Positions 16,994-25,962 of a stretch of 64,000 bases of DNA are shown here, in pieces; the stretch's first letter is position 1, and every line of letters starts with the position of its first letter. The stretch is from NCBI RefSeq assembly GCF_000144915.1, contig NC_014374.1:558001-622000 (forward strand). Reading direction: 5' to 3'. Source of the stretch: Acidilobus saccharovorans 345-15. GTDB taxonomy: Archaea; Thermoproteota; Thermoprotei_A; Sulfolobales; Acidilobaceae. The notes beneath the pieces were generated by a model that searched no databases, was not told the origin of the DNA, and saw nothing but the letters and a program-made list of their open reading frames with translations. A program made the translations under genes and the position numbers.

Positions 16994-16998
16994 TTTTT
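16994..16998 (+). terminator. T-tract downstream of hutU
   Basis: ACCCCTTTTTGCTGC follows the hutU stop by about 35 bp. A short T-run in an otherwise GC-rich spacer is consistent with archaeal intrinsic termination; support is modest. Confidence 0.35.
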
Positions 16999-17160
16999 GC
17001 TGCTCTTGAGCCGCGGCCTCCTCTTCTTGCTGAGGACGGGTGTGGGACGTGTGACGCTCGCCACCCAAAGCTAGGCGTTGCAGCTGCGGGGCCCATAGGT
17101 AACTTTTACAGTTATTTAAATATTTTATCATTTGAGGGTCCTGGCTAAAGTTTTAAAGCG

Positions 17161-17194
17161 ATTATATATAGCAGTTATCTATCGGAGATAGATA
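17161..17194 (+). promoter_or_regulatory. Promoter and inverted repeat before the MMPL gene
   Basis: TATA-like ATTATATATA at 17161-17170 (and GTTTTAAAG just upstream) precedes a perfect inverted repeat: TATCTATC (17176-17183), spacer GGA, GATAGATA (17187-17194). The repeat covers the expected transcription start and the GGAG ribosome-binding site and touches the ATG at 17194. It could be a repressor operator or an RNA hairpin that hides the ribosome site. Confidence 0.55.
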
Positions 17195-20100
17195 TGTATA
17201 GCCGGAGAACGGCCTACGTAATAGTGGTTGTGGCGATAGCTCTGGCCGTGATCTTCTACCCATTCATGACAAGGATCAACAGCGTGGTCTCAACCAACGA
17301 GTCCTCAATGCTGCCCCAGGGGGTCGAGAGCATAAAGGTCATGAACATAATTTCGAGGGAGGGCAACCTGTCAGAGCAGGGAAACTACATATATGTCGTC
17401 ACAGGGGTGCCCGTCAACCTGACCACGTTCTACAGGCTCAACGGCACACTGACGCAGGGCACCAGCTGGGTCAGCGTGGCGAGGGGGGTCTACATCAAGC
17501 TTAATAACGTCTCCCAGAGGCTCCTTAACGTCAGCCTCTCCACTGCAGAGGGCCTTGTGAGGCTCTGGGAGGCCGTTAATAACCTCTCGCTGAGGCTCGA
17601 GAGGCTCAACTCGACGCTGGTGGGCCTCACCTACATGCTGAGGAACGCCGACTACGCCTACGCTCAGTACTACTCCCTGGGCAGGAACCTCAGCCTAGCG
17701 TACTCCCAGGCGGTCCCCGAGGTTGTAGCCCTAGGCAACGAGACGGAGGGCCTCTCAGGGGCCTACGTGTCTACTCTTTTCAACACCATCAGGGCTGAGT
17801 ACGTGCTCTCCAACATGACGGACGCCTACTCCACGGGAAACCTGACGCAGGGCGACGTGGAGCTCGTGGTGAGCGAGTGCCCACCCATAGGCGGCGCCCA
17901 GTCCCCCTCCCCTCAGCTTGTGGAGGCCCTGTTCCACTACGTGCTAAGCACCGGGGGGCCTTCAAGGTTCAGCCTGGCCTCAGCGGAGAACTTCACCTAC
18001 ACGGTGCTCTACGGGGAGCTCAACGCCAGCGGCGAGCAGAGGGCCCTGCCGCTACTGCAGGCCTACGGCCTGGCGTTCAGGAACGCCTCGGCCGCATACA
18101 GCAGCTACATTGAGTCTCTTATGAACAACCTCACGCAGGACAACCAGTACAGGCTTTACTACGCGCTGAGCTCCATAGGCAGCGCCTCGGGCAGGGAGGC
18201 CTTCCTGGCTGTGGTCTCCTCCATCCCAGCGCCGGGCCAGACCAAGGAGCTGCTGACGACCTTAGCTGAGGAGTACGCCGCCTCGGGCTTCAACGAGAGC
18301 GACGTGACGTTGATAGTGAGGAACGTCACGTACTCGCTCCTCTCCAGCAGGCTCCCCAGCGACGTAGCGATGGACATGGCGTCATACGTGGCCAACGGCT
18401 CCTTCAGCAGGGAGGCAGCGGCTGAGCTGGCGGCCAAAACATTGGCTGCCCGCCTGCCGGTCAACCTCAGCGGCTACGCTCCGCTGGTCCTCAGCTACGT
18501 GCCTGAGGAGCTCCTGGAGTATGACCCCAACGCCACCTGTGCCCTCTGCTCTAACATGACCCTGGCCGAGGCCTCGGCGTCAGCCATAGCCGAGAGGGGC
18601 CTGAACGTGACCCCGTCGCTGTCAATGGCCCTCCTCCGCGGCGAGAGCGCCTACTCCCTGTCCCTGGACCTGGTCAACAGGAGCCTCACGTCGCCGACCG
18701 CCAGGCTGCTCCTGGCAGAGCTGGCCTCGGCGGGTCCCATAGAGGACTACCAGTCACTGTTGTCAAGGATGCCATCGCTCCTGAACAGCTCCCTTGCCAG
18801 GCTGGGCGTGCCCTCAAACCTGACGCCCGTGCTGTCAAGCGAGGCCGCCGTCGTGCTTGAGGACCCCTCCCTGTATGGGAGGGCCGTGACAAACGTAACT
18901 GAGTACGCGTTTAACAGAACCTTCGCCAATCTGCTGGGCGACCTCAGGGGGCTCCTTGTGCAGAGGAACCTTGACGGCTTCCTAGTAATGTACTCAGTCA
19001 ACATGTCCTATGACGAGGCGCTCAGCGTCAGGGGCCAGCTGGTCAGCGAGCTGAGGTCCGCGGGCTACGGGAACGCCAGCGTCATGCTTACCGGCACGCA
19101 GGCCATAAACCACGACCTCTCAAGCTCGTCGTTCAGGAGCATAAGCAGGGGGGACATGATAAGCGCCCTGCTGGTGCTCGTCATACTGGCCATAGTGCTC
19201 GAGTCGCTGGTGGCCGTCCTGGTGCCGTTTATAGGAATAGGCGTGGGCCTCGTGGTGGCCCTTGGCGTTGGGTACCTGCTGGCCAGCCACAACGTAATAA
19301 CGCTGAACTCCATAAGCAGGACTATAATGTACGAGGCCGGCCTAGGGCTGGGCGTCGACTACTCGAGCCTGATATCTAGGAGGTTCAGGGAGGAGCTGGG
19401 CAAGGGCCTCAGCCCAGCGGAGGCGGCCTGGTCCGCCGCGAGAAGGAGCTGGAGGGCGGTGGTCACGGGCGCGCTCACGGCCTCCATAGGCTTCGGGGCC
19501 ATGACTATAGCCTCAAACTTCCCGTTCCTCAGGAGCCTAGGCGAGGCGGCCCCCATATCGATACTGATAACAATGGCCGTGAGCCTCACGGTGGTCCCTG
19601 CGGTGCTGGCCATAGTGGGCGGGAGCAGGATAGTGTGGTGGCCCTCCAGGGTGAAGGCCAGCGCTGCCCGGGCGAGTCCAGGGCGCAGCCCCAGGGCAAG
19701 GTACATAGCGTTTGTTGTGGTCATAGCACTCATATTAATACCTGCAGGCTTCATCTACGCCACCTTCAGGGGCAGCTACGACTTCACATTAATGATGCCC
19801 CAGGGCGCCCAGTCGGTGCAGGCCCTCCACTACATAACTGACAACTACGCCGCCGGCATAATGTACCCTGTCTACGTTGTGGCCGCCAACTACTCTACGC
19901 TGCAGGCGATAAACTCGTCCATATCGAGGCTAAGCTGCGTTCAGTCAACCCAGCTTTATAACTACTCCGAGCCTGTCCTTAGCGTCACTTTATCTGTGTA
20001 CCCGCTCGGCAGGGAGGCCATAGCGTGCGCCCAGTCCATAAGGCAGCTGGCGAAGCAGGTCTCCCCAAGCGCCATGGTCGGGGGAGAGGCGGCCATAAAC

Positions 20101-20649
20101 CTCGACCTTCAGAACATAGTGTACCACGACTTCTACCACCTGGTCTACCCCATAGCCATAGTCCTCATGTTTATAGTGCTGCTGGCCTTCTTCGGCAGCG
20201 TGCCCATGGCCTTGACGGCGCTGGCCAGCGTCGTGATCGCGGCGGTGTTCGGCAGCTCCCTAGCCATAGAGGCCTACAGGCTATCAGGCGTCAACCTGCC
20301 GTGGTACCTGCCCATAGTTGTCTTCACGGCGATACTTGGCGTCGGCATGGACTATAACAGCTTCATCATAAACAGGGTCAGGGAGGAGGCTGGCAGCCAC
20401 GACGTGAGGACGGCAGTTGAGATAGCTGTGAGGAGCACCAGCGTCCTTGTGGTGGGCCTCTCAACGATAATGGCTGGGGCCTTCGCGGGCCTCCTGGCCT
20501 TCTCGGCCCCGGGCTTCAGGGGCATGGGCGTGGCCCTCATGGCGGGCGTGCTCTCAGCAGGACTACTGGCCGCGCTGCTCTTCACGCCTGCGGTGCTCTA
20601 CATGCTTGGAGAGAGGGCCCTGTGGCCGTCGAGGAGGGCAGGCAGATGA
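17194..20649 (+). CDS. MMPL/RND-superfamily membrane protein
   Basis: A 1151-residue RND-type transporter. It starts with one helix (YVIVVVAIALAVIFYPF), then a very long extracytoplasmic domain of about 620 residues carrying many N-x-S/T sequons, then a five-helix membrane bundle (about 650-830) with GLGLGVDYSSLISRRFREEL, the MMPL helix motif with Asp-Tyr for proton relay. A second, shorter extracellular loop and a second five-helix bundle contain ILGVGMDYNSFIINRVREEA, the matching motif. MMPL proteins export lipids or hydrophobic compounds powered by the proton gradient. The first loop is far larger than in bacterial MMPL (about 200-350 residues) and looks helical and repetitive. Start ATG 17194. 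Substrate unknown. Confidence 0.88.
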   Translation: MYSRRTAYVIVVVAIALAVIFYPFMTRINSVVSTNESSMLPQGVESIKVMNIISREGNLSEQGNYIYVVTGVPVNLTTFYRLNGTLTQGTSWVSVARGVYIKLNNVSQRLLNVSLSTAEGLVRLWEAVNNLSLRLERLNSTLVGLTYMLRNADYAYAQYYSLGRNLSLAYSQAVPEVVALGNETEGLSGAYVSTLFNTIRAEYVLSNMTDAYSTGNLTQGDVELVVSECPPIGGAQSPSPQLVEALFHYVLSTGGPSRFSLASAENFTYTVLYGELNASGEQRALPLLQAYGLAFRNASAAYSSYIESLMNNLTQDNQYRLYYALSSIGSASGREAFLAVVSSIPAPGQTKELLTTLAEEYAASGFNESDVTLIVRNVTYSLLSSRLPSDVAMDMASYVANGSFSREAAAELAAKTLAARLPVNLSGYAPLVLSYVPEELLEYDPNATCALCSNMTLAEASASAIAERGLNVTPSLSMALLRGESAYSLSLDLVNRSLTSPTARLLLAELASAGPIEDYQSLLSRMPSLLNSSLARLGVPSNLTPVLSSEAAVVLEDPSLYGRAVTNVTEYAFNRTFANLLGDLRGLLVQRNLDGFLVMYSVNMSYDEALSVRGQLVSELRSAGYGNASVMLTGTQAINHDLSSSSFRSISRGDMISALLVLVILAIVLESLVAVLVPFIGIGVGLVVALGVGYLLASHNVITLNSISRTIMYEAGLGLGVDYSSLISRRFREELGKGLSPAEAAWSAARRSWRAVVTGALTASIGFGAMTIASNFPFLRSLGEAAPISILITMAVSLTVVPAVLAIVGGSRIVWWPSRVKASAARASPGRSPRARYIAFVVVIALILIPAGFIYATFRGSYDFTLMMPQGAQSVQALHYITDNYAAGIMYPVYVVAANYSTLQAINSSISRLSCVQSTQLYNYSEPVLSVTLSVYPLGREAIACAQSIRQLAKQVSPSAMVGGEAAINLDLQNIVYHDFYHLVYPIAIVLMFIVLLAFFGSVPMALTALASVVIAAVFGSSLAIEAYRLSGVNLPWYLPIVVFTAILGVGMDYNSFIINRVREEAGSHDVRTAVEIAVRSTSVLVVGLSTIMAGAFAGLLAFSAPGFRGMGVALMAGVLSAGLLAALLFTPAVLYMLGERALWPSRRAGR

Positions 20650-20692
20650 CCTTAATGGCACTGACTTTCAAGCCCCCTCAGCAAGGACCCAC

Positions 20693-20702
20693 GCTTTTTA
20701 AG
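20693..20702 (+). promoter_or_regulatory. TATA box of the YHS-copA unit
   Basis: GCTTTTTAAG sits 31-40 bp before the proposed TTG start (20733) of the YHS protein and inside the spacer after the MMPL stop (20649), so copper genes have their own promoter. Confidence 0.5.
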
Positions 20703-20732
20703 TTGGGCGGGCTCAAGCCAAGGGGACAGGCT

Positions 20733-20897
20733 TTGGTCGTTGACCCGGTCTGCGGCATGGAGGTTGACGAGAGCACCCCCTACAAGACCATGTACAAGGG
20801 CAAGGTATACTACTTCTGCTCCGAGGGCTGCCTGAAGGCCTTCAGGAGGGACCCGGAGAAGTACCTCCGCGAGGGGCCCAAGGGGATGCCTGGTTGA
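20733..20897 (+). CDS. YHS/TRASH-type small metal-binding protein
   Basis: A 54-residue protein consisting almost only of a YHS domain: DPVCGMEV at the N-terminus, then YKGKVYYFCSEGCLKAF and PEKYL. The three Cys (VCG, FCSEGC) are the likely copper ligands. Such proteins accompany CopA in crenarchaea (the Sulfolobus CopM/TRASH metallochaperone is the known parallel) and hand Cu(I) to the pump. I prefer TTG 20733, with AGGGGA ribosome site and an upstream TATA box, over an in-frame GTG at 20622 that would overlap the MMPL gene and add 37 unlike residues. The stop overlaps the copA start by 4 bp. Confidence 0.85.
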   Translation: MVVDPVCGMEVDESTPYKTMYKGKVYYFCSEGCLKAFRRDPEKYLREGPKGMPG

Positions 20898-23170
20898 GCG
20901 AAAACGAGAGGAGGCCCCTCAGGATAGGCAAGGAGGAGCAGCTCAGAGTAGTTGGGATGCACTGCGCCACCTGCTCAACTACAGTGGCCAAGGCGCTGAG
21001 GGGCGTCAAGGGGGTTGAGGAGGCGGAGGTGAACCTGGCCTCCGGCACGGCCAAGGTGGTGGTCTCAGGGGCTAGGCTAAGGGACCTCGTGGAGGCTGTC
21101 AGGAGAGCAGGCTATGACGTGGTCACTGAGAGGCTGAGGCTTAGGATCTCCATGAACCCGGAGGACTCCAGGAGGGTCACGGAGCTCCTGGAGGGCCTTG
21201 ACGGCGTCGTTAAGGCCTCAGTGAACCCGGGCACCGGGGAGGCCGTCATCGAGGTCAACCCGTACTCGACATCAGCGGAGGCCATAGTTGAGGCGCTGAG
21301 GGGCCACGGCTTCAGGGCCCAGGTGATATCGAAGGCCGCACCCGCCTCAGCAGGGGAGCTGAGGGGCTACCTGAGGGCCCTGGCCGTCGCCTGGTCCTTC
21401 GGGCTGCTGACCCTCTACCTTCAGTACACCTCGAGGCCGCTCCTGGCGATGGTGGCCTCGGCCCCGGTGGTCTTCTACGCCGGCCTCAGGTACCACCTGG
21501 GGGCTTACAGGGCCTTCAGGAACAGGACGACCAACATGGACACTCTGGTTTCCACCGCCACCCTGGTGGCGTGGCTCTACAGCGCCTACTCACTGGCGGT
21601 TCACGGCCCGGTCTTCTTCGACGCCGCCTCCCTGCTGATATCGTTTCTCCTCATAGGCAAGACCATAGAGGCCTACATAAAGGAGAGGCTCTCCGGCGAG
21701 GTCGTCAGGCTGCTGCCCTCGAGGGCCAGGGTTATCAGGGACGGGAGCGAGGTGGAGGTAAGCGCTGACGAGGTCAAGGTTGGGGACCTGCTGGTGGTGA
21801 GGAGCGGCGAGTCCATAGCTGCCGACGGCGTCGTGGACGAGGGCAAGGGGGAGGTGGACGAGTCCATAGTGACCGGGGAGCCGATGCCTGTGACAAAGTC
21901 CAAGGGGGACCCGGTCGTCGGGGGCTCCAGGCTCGTCTCGGGCTTCCTGAAGGTGTACGTCACCAGGTCCGGCGAGAGGACGTACATGGCCCAGCTCATG
22001 ACTGCAGTGAGGGACGCCGAGGCCGCCAGGCTGAGGGCCCAGGACCTGGTGGACAGGGTGGCGGCGGTGTTCACGCCGACCATAATAGCCATAGCCGTCG
22101 TCACGTTCCTGGCGTGGCACTTCGCCCTGGGCTTCCCAACGCCGAAGGCCGTGCTCTTCGCGGTCGCCGTGCTGGCGTCGGCGTGCCCCTGCGCCCTCGG
22201 CCTGGCGACGCCCATGGCAGTGCTGGTCTCAGTGCACAGGCTGGCCAAGCGCGGGGTCATAGTCAAGGACGGCGAGGCCCTTGAGAGGGTCAAGGACGTT
22301 GACGTCTTCGTTTTTGACAAGACCGGCACGCTGACCGAGGGAAGGCCAAGGGTCAAGGACTACGTGGAGCTCCAGCCGGGCGTCATGGAGCTCGCGGCCT
22401 CCCTCGAGTCCCTCAGCTCCCACCCAGTGGCTAAGGCAATAGTTGACAGGTTCGGGGCCAGGCTCAGGGGCTCCGTCAAGGACTTCAACGAGTTCCCGGG
22501 GGACGGGGTCGCGGGCACCGTGGGGGACAGGCAGGTTATAGTGGGGAGGCCTGAGTTCGTGGCGCAGAACTGCGAGGGCCAGGCCAAGGGCGACGTGGCC
22601 GTCTGCGTGGACGGCAGGGTGGCCGGGTGGCTCAGCCTCGAGGACCCGGTTAGGCCTGAGGCCCTCGAGCTGGTGGCCAAGCTTAAGTCCATGGGCAGGA
22701 GGGTGATAATAGCAACGGGCGACAGCGGCCCCTCGGCCGAGGCCGTGGCAGCGGCCCTGGGCGTCGAGGTTCGGAAGGGCCTGAGCCCGGACGACAAGGC
22801 TGAGCTTGTGAGGTCCCTGAGGCAGGAGGGCCACAGGGTCGCCTTCGTGGGTGACGGCGTTAACGACGCAGTTGCCGAGAAGGAGGCGGACGTTGGAATA
22901 GCGCTGGCGGGCGGCACGGACATAGCTAAGTACGCCGGCGACGTCGTGGTGATGAACCTTAAGGGCATAGAGCTCCTCCTCAGGGAGTCCAGGATAGCAA
23001 CAAGGAAGGTGAAGGAGAACCTGGCCTGGGCGTTCGGCTACAACAGCGTGCTTGTCCCGGTCGCTGCCGGCCTCCTCTACCCCGCCGTCTACCTGAGCCC
23101 CCAGTACGCGGCCCTGGCCATGTCAATGAGCAGCGTTATAGTCTCCCTGTGGTCCACGGTCCCCCTGTAG
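20894..23170 (+). CDS. copA: Copper-translocating P1B-type ATPase
   Basis: A 758-residue heavy-metal P-type ATPase. N-terminal HMA domain with GMHCATC (residues 21-27); a second HMA-like domain (about 80-145) has no CxxC and is presumably structural. Then membrane helices, actuator loop ESIVTGEPMPV, the ion-channel motif C431-P-C433 (SACPCALGLATP), phosphorylation site D475-KTGTLTEG, SSHPVAKAI with the P1B histidine-proline pair, and hinge GDGVNDAVAEKEADVGIA. CPC plus the adjacent YHS protein support Cu(I) export. Start TTG 20894 overlaps the YHS stop (TTGA), indicating translational coupling. No CopR-type regulator is seen next to it. Confidence 0.95.
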   Translation: MSENERRPLRIGKEEQLRVVGMHCATCSTTVAKALRGVKGVEEAEVNLASGTAKVVVSGARLRDLVEAVRRAGYDVVTERLRLRISMNPEDSRRVTELLEGLDGVVKASVNPGTGEAVIEVNPYSTSAEAIVEALRGHGFRAQVISKAAPASAGELRGYLRALAVAWSFGLLTLYLQYTSRPLLAMVASAPVVFYAGLRYHLGAYRAFRNRTTNMDTLVSTATLVAWLYSAYSLAVHGPVFFDAASLLISFLLIGKTIEAYIKERLSGEVVRLLPSRARVIRDGSEVEVSADEVKVGDLLVVRSGESIAADGVVDEGKGEVDESIVTGEPMPVTKSKGDPVVGGSRLVSGFLKVYVTRSGERTYMAQLMTAVRDAEAARLRAQDLVDRVAAVFTPTIIAIAVVTFLAWHFALGFPTPKAVLFAVAVLASACPCALGLATPMAVLVSVHRLAKRGVIVKDGEALERVKDVDVFVFDKTGTLTEGRPRVKDYVELQPGVMELAASLESLSSHPVAKAIVDRFGARLRGSVKDFNEFPGDGVAGTVGDRQVIVGRPEFVAQNCEGQAKGDVAVCVDGRVAGWLSLEDPVRPEALELVAKLKSMGRRVIIATGDSGPSAEAVAAALGVEVRKGLSPDDKAELVRSLRQEGHRVAFVGDGVNDAVAEKEADVGIALAGGTDIAKYAGDVVVMNLKGIELLLRESRIATRKVKENLAWAFGYNSVLVPVAAGLLYPAVYLSPQYAALAMSMSSVIVSLWSTVPL

Positions 23171-23190
23171 GGGCAGGTTTCACCCATTTA

Positions 23191-24402
23191 ATGTCTGGGG
23201 CCACAGTGAGCTGGGGTTGCACCTTGTATGAGGCCGAGTTCCCCTCGCTCAGGTCAAGGCACTACCTGGACTGGGCGGCCGTCGGCGTCCCGCCGCTCAG
23301 GGCCATAGGGGCCATCAGGTCCCTCCTGGACGTCTACGAGTCGTCGCCCGAGGAGGCCTCTTCGATGGGCTCCCAGGCCGAGCTCAAGGCCGCCGCCAGG
23401 GGGCAGCTGGCCCCGCTCGTGGGCTGTAGCCCCGACAACCTCGTGTTCACGGGGACGAGCACCACTTCAGCGGTGCAGGAGGCCGTGGACTCCATACCTA
23501 TGTCGAAGGGCGACAACGTAGTCATCTTTGACATGGACTTCCCCCTCGTGCACGCCGAGGCCTACAGGCTGAGGCTGAGGGGGGTAGAGGTCAGGGTGGT
23601 CAGGAACAGGGACGGAGACTATGATGTTGACCAGCTTTATGAGGTGGTCGACAGGAGGACCAGGGCAGTCATAGTGAGCTCCGTCATGTGGGTGAACGGG
23701 CTGAGGGTTGACGTCGAGGAGGTCGCCAAGGTGGCCCACGAGGCCGAGGCCTACCTTGTCGTGGACGCCATACAGCAGGCGGGCGCCATCAGGCCGAGGG
23801 GGCTCGAGAGGGCAGACTTCGTGGCCTTCGGCACGCAGAAGTGGCTCCTGGCGCCCTTCGGGCTCGGGGGTATGTGCGTCAGCAGGAGGTCCGTCGAGGA
23901 GCTTCAGCCCGCGAGGCCCGGGTACTCCAACGCCCCGGTCCAGGACTGGGACGCCTACTGGCTCGACCCGAACAAGGCGCCGTTTTACGTTGAGCCCTAC
24001 AGGAGGGACTCAGCCCTCAAGTTCGAGTACGGCGGCTCCCTGTCGTCGCTCTCCCTCAGGGGGGCGGAGGCCGCCGCCTCGCTGATAAACGAGGTCGGAA
24101 TAGATAACGTGGAGGCCCAGGTCATGAGGCTTAGAAAGGCCCTCCTCGAGGAGCTGGAGGACCTGAGGGCGGACCTGCTTACCATGCCGGAGCAGTCAAA
24201 GGCGTCTGGCATAGTGCTCTTCAGGGTCGGCGACAGCGTGAGGGAGGACTACGAGCTCGCCAGGAGGCTCAGGGCCAGGGGGATAGCGGTTTCCGCCAGG
24301 GGGGCCGCCGGCCTCTGGGGGATAAGGGTCTCCGTGCACTTCCCAAACAAAGAGGATGACATCACAGCGCTGTCAGAGGCCATCAGGGAGCTCAGGGGCT
24401 GA
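23191..24402 (+). CDS. Class V aminotransferase (PLP-dependent, NifS/isopenicillin epimerase-like)
   Basis: A PLP enzyme of about 400 residues. The cofactor Lys is in FGTQKWLLAPFGLGGM (Lys codon at 23839), with the PLP-phosphate site FTGTSTTSAVQEA and the Asp/Gln pair LVVDAIQQAGAI. There is no catalytic-loop Cys pattern of a typical SufS that I can recognise, so aminotransferase, epimerase or kynureninase-like activity is as likely as cysteine desulfurase. Start is uncertain: ATG 23191, GTG 23206 or TTG 23224; a TATA-like CCATTTAATG (23182-23192) would favour TTG 23224. Converges on the secreted-protein gene, overlapping it by 11 bp. Confidence 0.85.
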   Translation: MSGATVSWGCTLYEAEFPSLRSRHYLDWAAVGVPPLRAIGAIRSLLDVYESSPEEASSMGSQAELKAAARGQLAPLVGCSPDNLVFTGTSTTSAVQEAVDSIPMSKGDNVVIFDMDFPLVHAEAYRLRLRGVEVRVVRNRDGDYDVDQLYEVVDRRTRAVIVSSVMWVNGLRVDVEEVAKVAHEAEAYLVVDAIQQAGAIRPRGLERADFVAFGTQKWLLAPFGLGGMCVSRRSVEELQPARPGYSNAPVQDWDAYWLDPNKAPFYVEPYRRDSALKFEYGGSLSSLSLRGAEAAASLINEVGIDNVEAQVMRLRKALLEELEDLRADLLTMPEQSKASGIVLFRVGDSVREDYELARRLRARGIAVSARGAAGLWGIRVSVHFPNKEDDITALSEAIRELRG

Positions 24403-25825
24403 CGGCCTCAGGGGCCAGCTCCGTGACGTTGAACGCCTTGACCACGTAGAGGTAGTGCACAGCCCCAGCGACCTGGCCCACCACGTCAACCCTGAGCGGC
24501 AGCTGCGTCAGGTTGGCGTTCACGTGGGCCCCCTCGCCTATGACAACCAGGGCGAATATCACGTGGTGGGTCTCCTGGGTGCCGTTTACTATCCTCAGCA
24601 CGGCCACGTAGGTGGTCTGGTTCACGGCGAAGAGCAGCTCGCCCCTGAACTCGTAGACCTTGCCAACTATGTTCTGTGACTCCACGTAGGCGTAGAGCTT
24701 CTCGTCAAGCCCTATTATGAGCTCGTCGGCCCTGTATATGCCCCTGCCCACGGCGGCTGCCATGCCGTGGCCGCTGGAGGTCAAGTTCTCGGCTATCCCA
24801 GCGCTCTCGTTGGCAAACGTTATGGACTGGTTGATGTACTCGAGGGACAGGTTGTCCTCCCCTGCGGCGTAGTAGTGAAGGGCCGTGAGCGTGGCGTTTA
24901 TGGCCTTGAACGTCAGGTTGAGGGCCTCCTCGCTCAGGTTGGCCTCGCTCCCTGTGAGGTAAGCCATAAGCGACTCGACCCTGCTGAGGCTCCTGTTAAT
25001 TCCCACTAACGCCTTCACCTGGGCGCCGTAAAGCATGACCCTGCCGGTGGCGTTGGGGAAGGGCTCAGCCATCGGGGCCCTGCTCTCTATCTCCTCTACC
25101 GCCCTGGCCAGGCCCACGAGCTGCGCGGGCGTCGCGTTGGCGGCTGAGGAGTTCAGCTCCTCCTCAAGCTCCTTGACCACCTCGTCGGCCACCTGCGCGG
25201 GGCTCACGTTGGCCTCCTGCATGTAGGACCAGTTGGCCTCGAGCTCGCCCCTGGCCTTGTGGAGCTCCCTCACGAGCCTCCCTATCATGGCGTGCTTGGC
25301 GTACATCGACACCCTGACGCTGAGGTTAGCCAGGTAGCCCTTCAGGTCAGCAAGTATCTCAGCGGCTCCGCTCACGTTGCCGCTGGAGATGTCCTTGAGG
25401 GCCTCGTCCACCCGTGATATCACATACGACCTGTCAGTTGAGTTTATTGCTGGGGAGCCGTTCACGAACCTCTCTATGGCGAGCAGCTGGGCCTCTATGC
25501 CGTAGGCCGGCGGCATGTACGTTGGCCTGACCCCTTTGGCCTCGGACGCTATGTACTTAAGCGCCTCCAGGCAGAGGTCCTGGGCGCCGGTGTAGTTACC
25601 GTTGTTGTAGTAGCTGAGGGCCCTGGAGTAGAGCTCCTCTGCCTGGGTGACGTTGATCCCAAGCGACTTGCCCACAGTTATGGCCCTCTGGGTCAGGTTT
25701 AGCAGAGCCTGAGCCTGCCCCTGGCCAGCCCCCTGGGCCTCCCCCACTCTCACCTGTAACAGCAGGGGGGCCCCGAGGGCCAGGGCCACAAGGGCCACAA
25801 GGCCCAGGGCAAGCGCGACCTTCAA
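24392..25825 (-). CDS. Secreted, sequon-rich hypothetical protein
   Basis: A 477-residue protein of unknown family. Residues 1-30 form a signal peptide or N-terminal anchor (ALALGLVALVALALGAPLLL). The rest is largely alpha-helical by appearance (ALLNLTQRAI, EELYSRALSYYNNGNY, VVKELEEELN), resembling archaeal repeats that follow tetratricopeptide-like spacing, and contains more than fifteen N-x-S/T sequons, expected for a surface glycoprotein in this group. The last 110 residues are beta-rich (VAVLRIVNGTQETHHVIFALVV). Start TTG 25825. No enzymatic motif seen. Possibly a surface-layer-associated or binding protein. Confidence 0.75.
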   Translation of the reverse strand: MKVALALGLVALVALALGAPLLLQVRVGEAQGAGQGQAQALLNLTQRAITVGKSLGINVTQAEELYSRALSYYNNGNYTGAQDLCLEALKYIASEAKGVRPTYMPPAYGIEAQLLAIERFVNGSPAINSTDRSYVISRVDEALKDISSGNVSGAAEILADLKGYLANLSVRVSMYAKHAMIGRLVRELHKARGELEANWSYMQEANVSPAQVADEVVKELEEELNSSAANATPAQLVGLARAVEEIESRAPMAEPFPNATGRVMLYGAQVKALVGINRSLSRVESLMAYLTGSEANLSEEALNLTFKAINATLTALHYYAAGEDNLSLEYINQSITFANESAGIAENLTSSGHGMAAAVGRGIYRADELIIGLDEKLYAYVESQNIVGKVYEFRGELLFAVNQTTYVAVLRIVNGTQETHHVIFALVVIGEGAHVNANLTQLPLRVDVVGQVAGAVHYLYVVKAFNVTELAPEAVSP

Positions 25826-25962
25826 GCTTCGCTCACCTCAGGCCTGAAGTTGTCGGGCAGGCCGTATTAGGGACCTGGCGGGATTGGCTTCCCGCCCCTT
25901 CCCGCGCTGTCCCGGGAAGAACTTATAGCTTCGCCTAAGGCCTTCACGGGCCGCCAAGGGGC

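Noticed and set aside
20622-20732. Longer YHS protein starting at GTG 20622
   Set aside because: The added segment overlaps the MMPL gene end and contains the TATA-like box; the YHS domain starts only after 20733.
23149-24402. Cysteine desulfurase SufS/NifS
   Set aside because: The PLP fold fits but I could not identify the catalytic Cys loop and no suf genes are nearby, so only class V aminotransferase is claimed.
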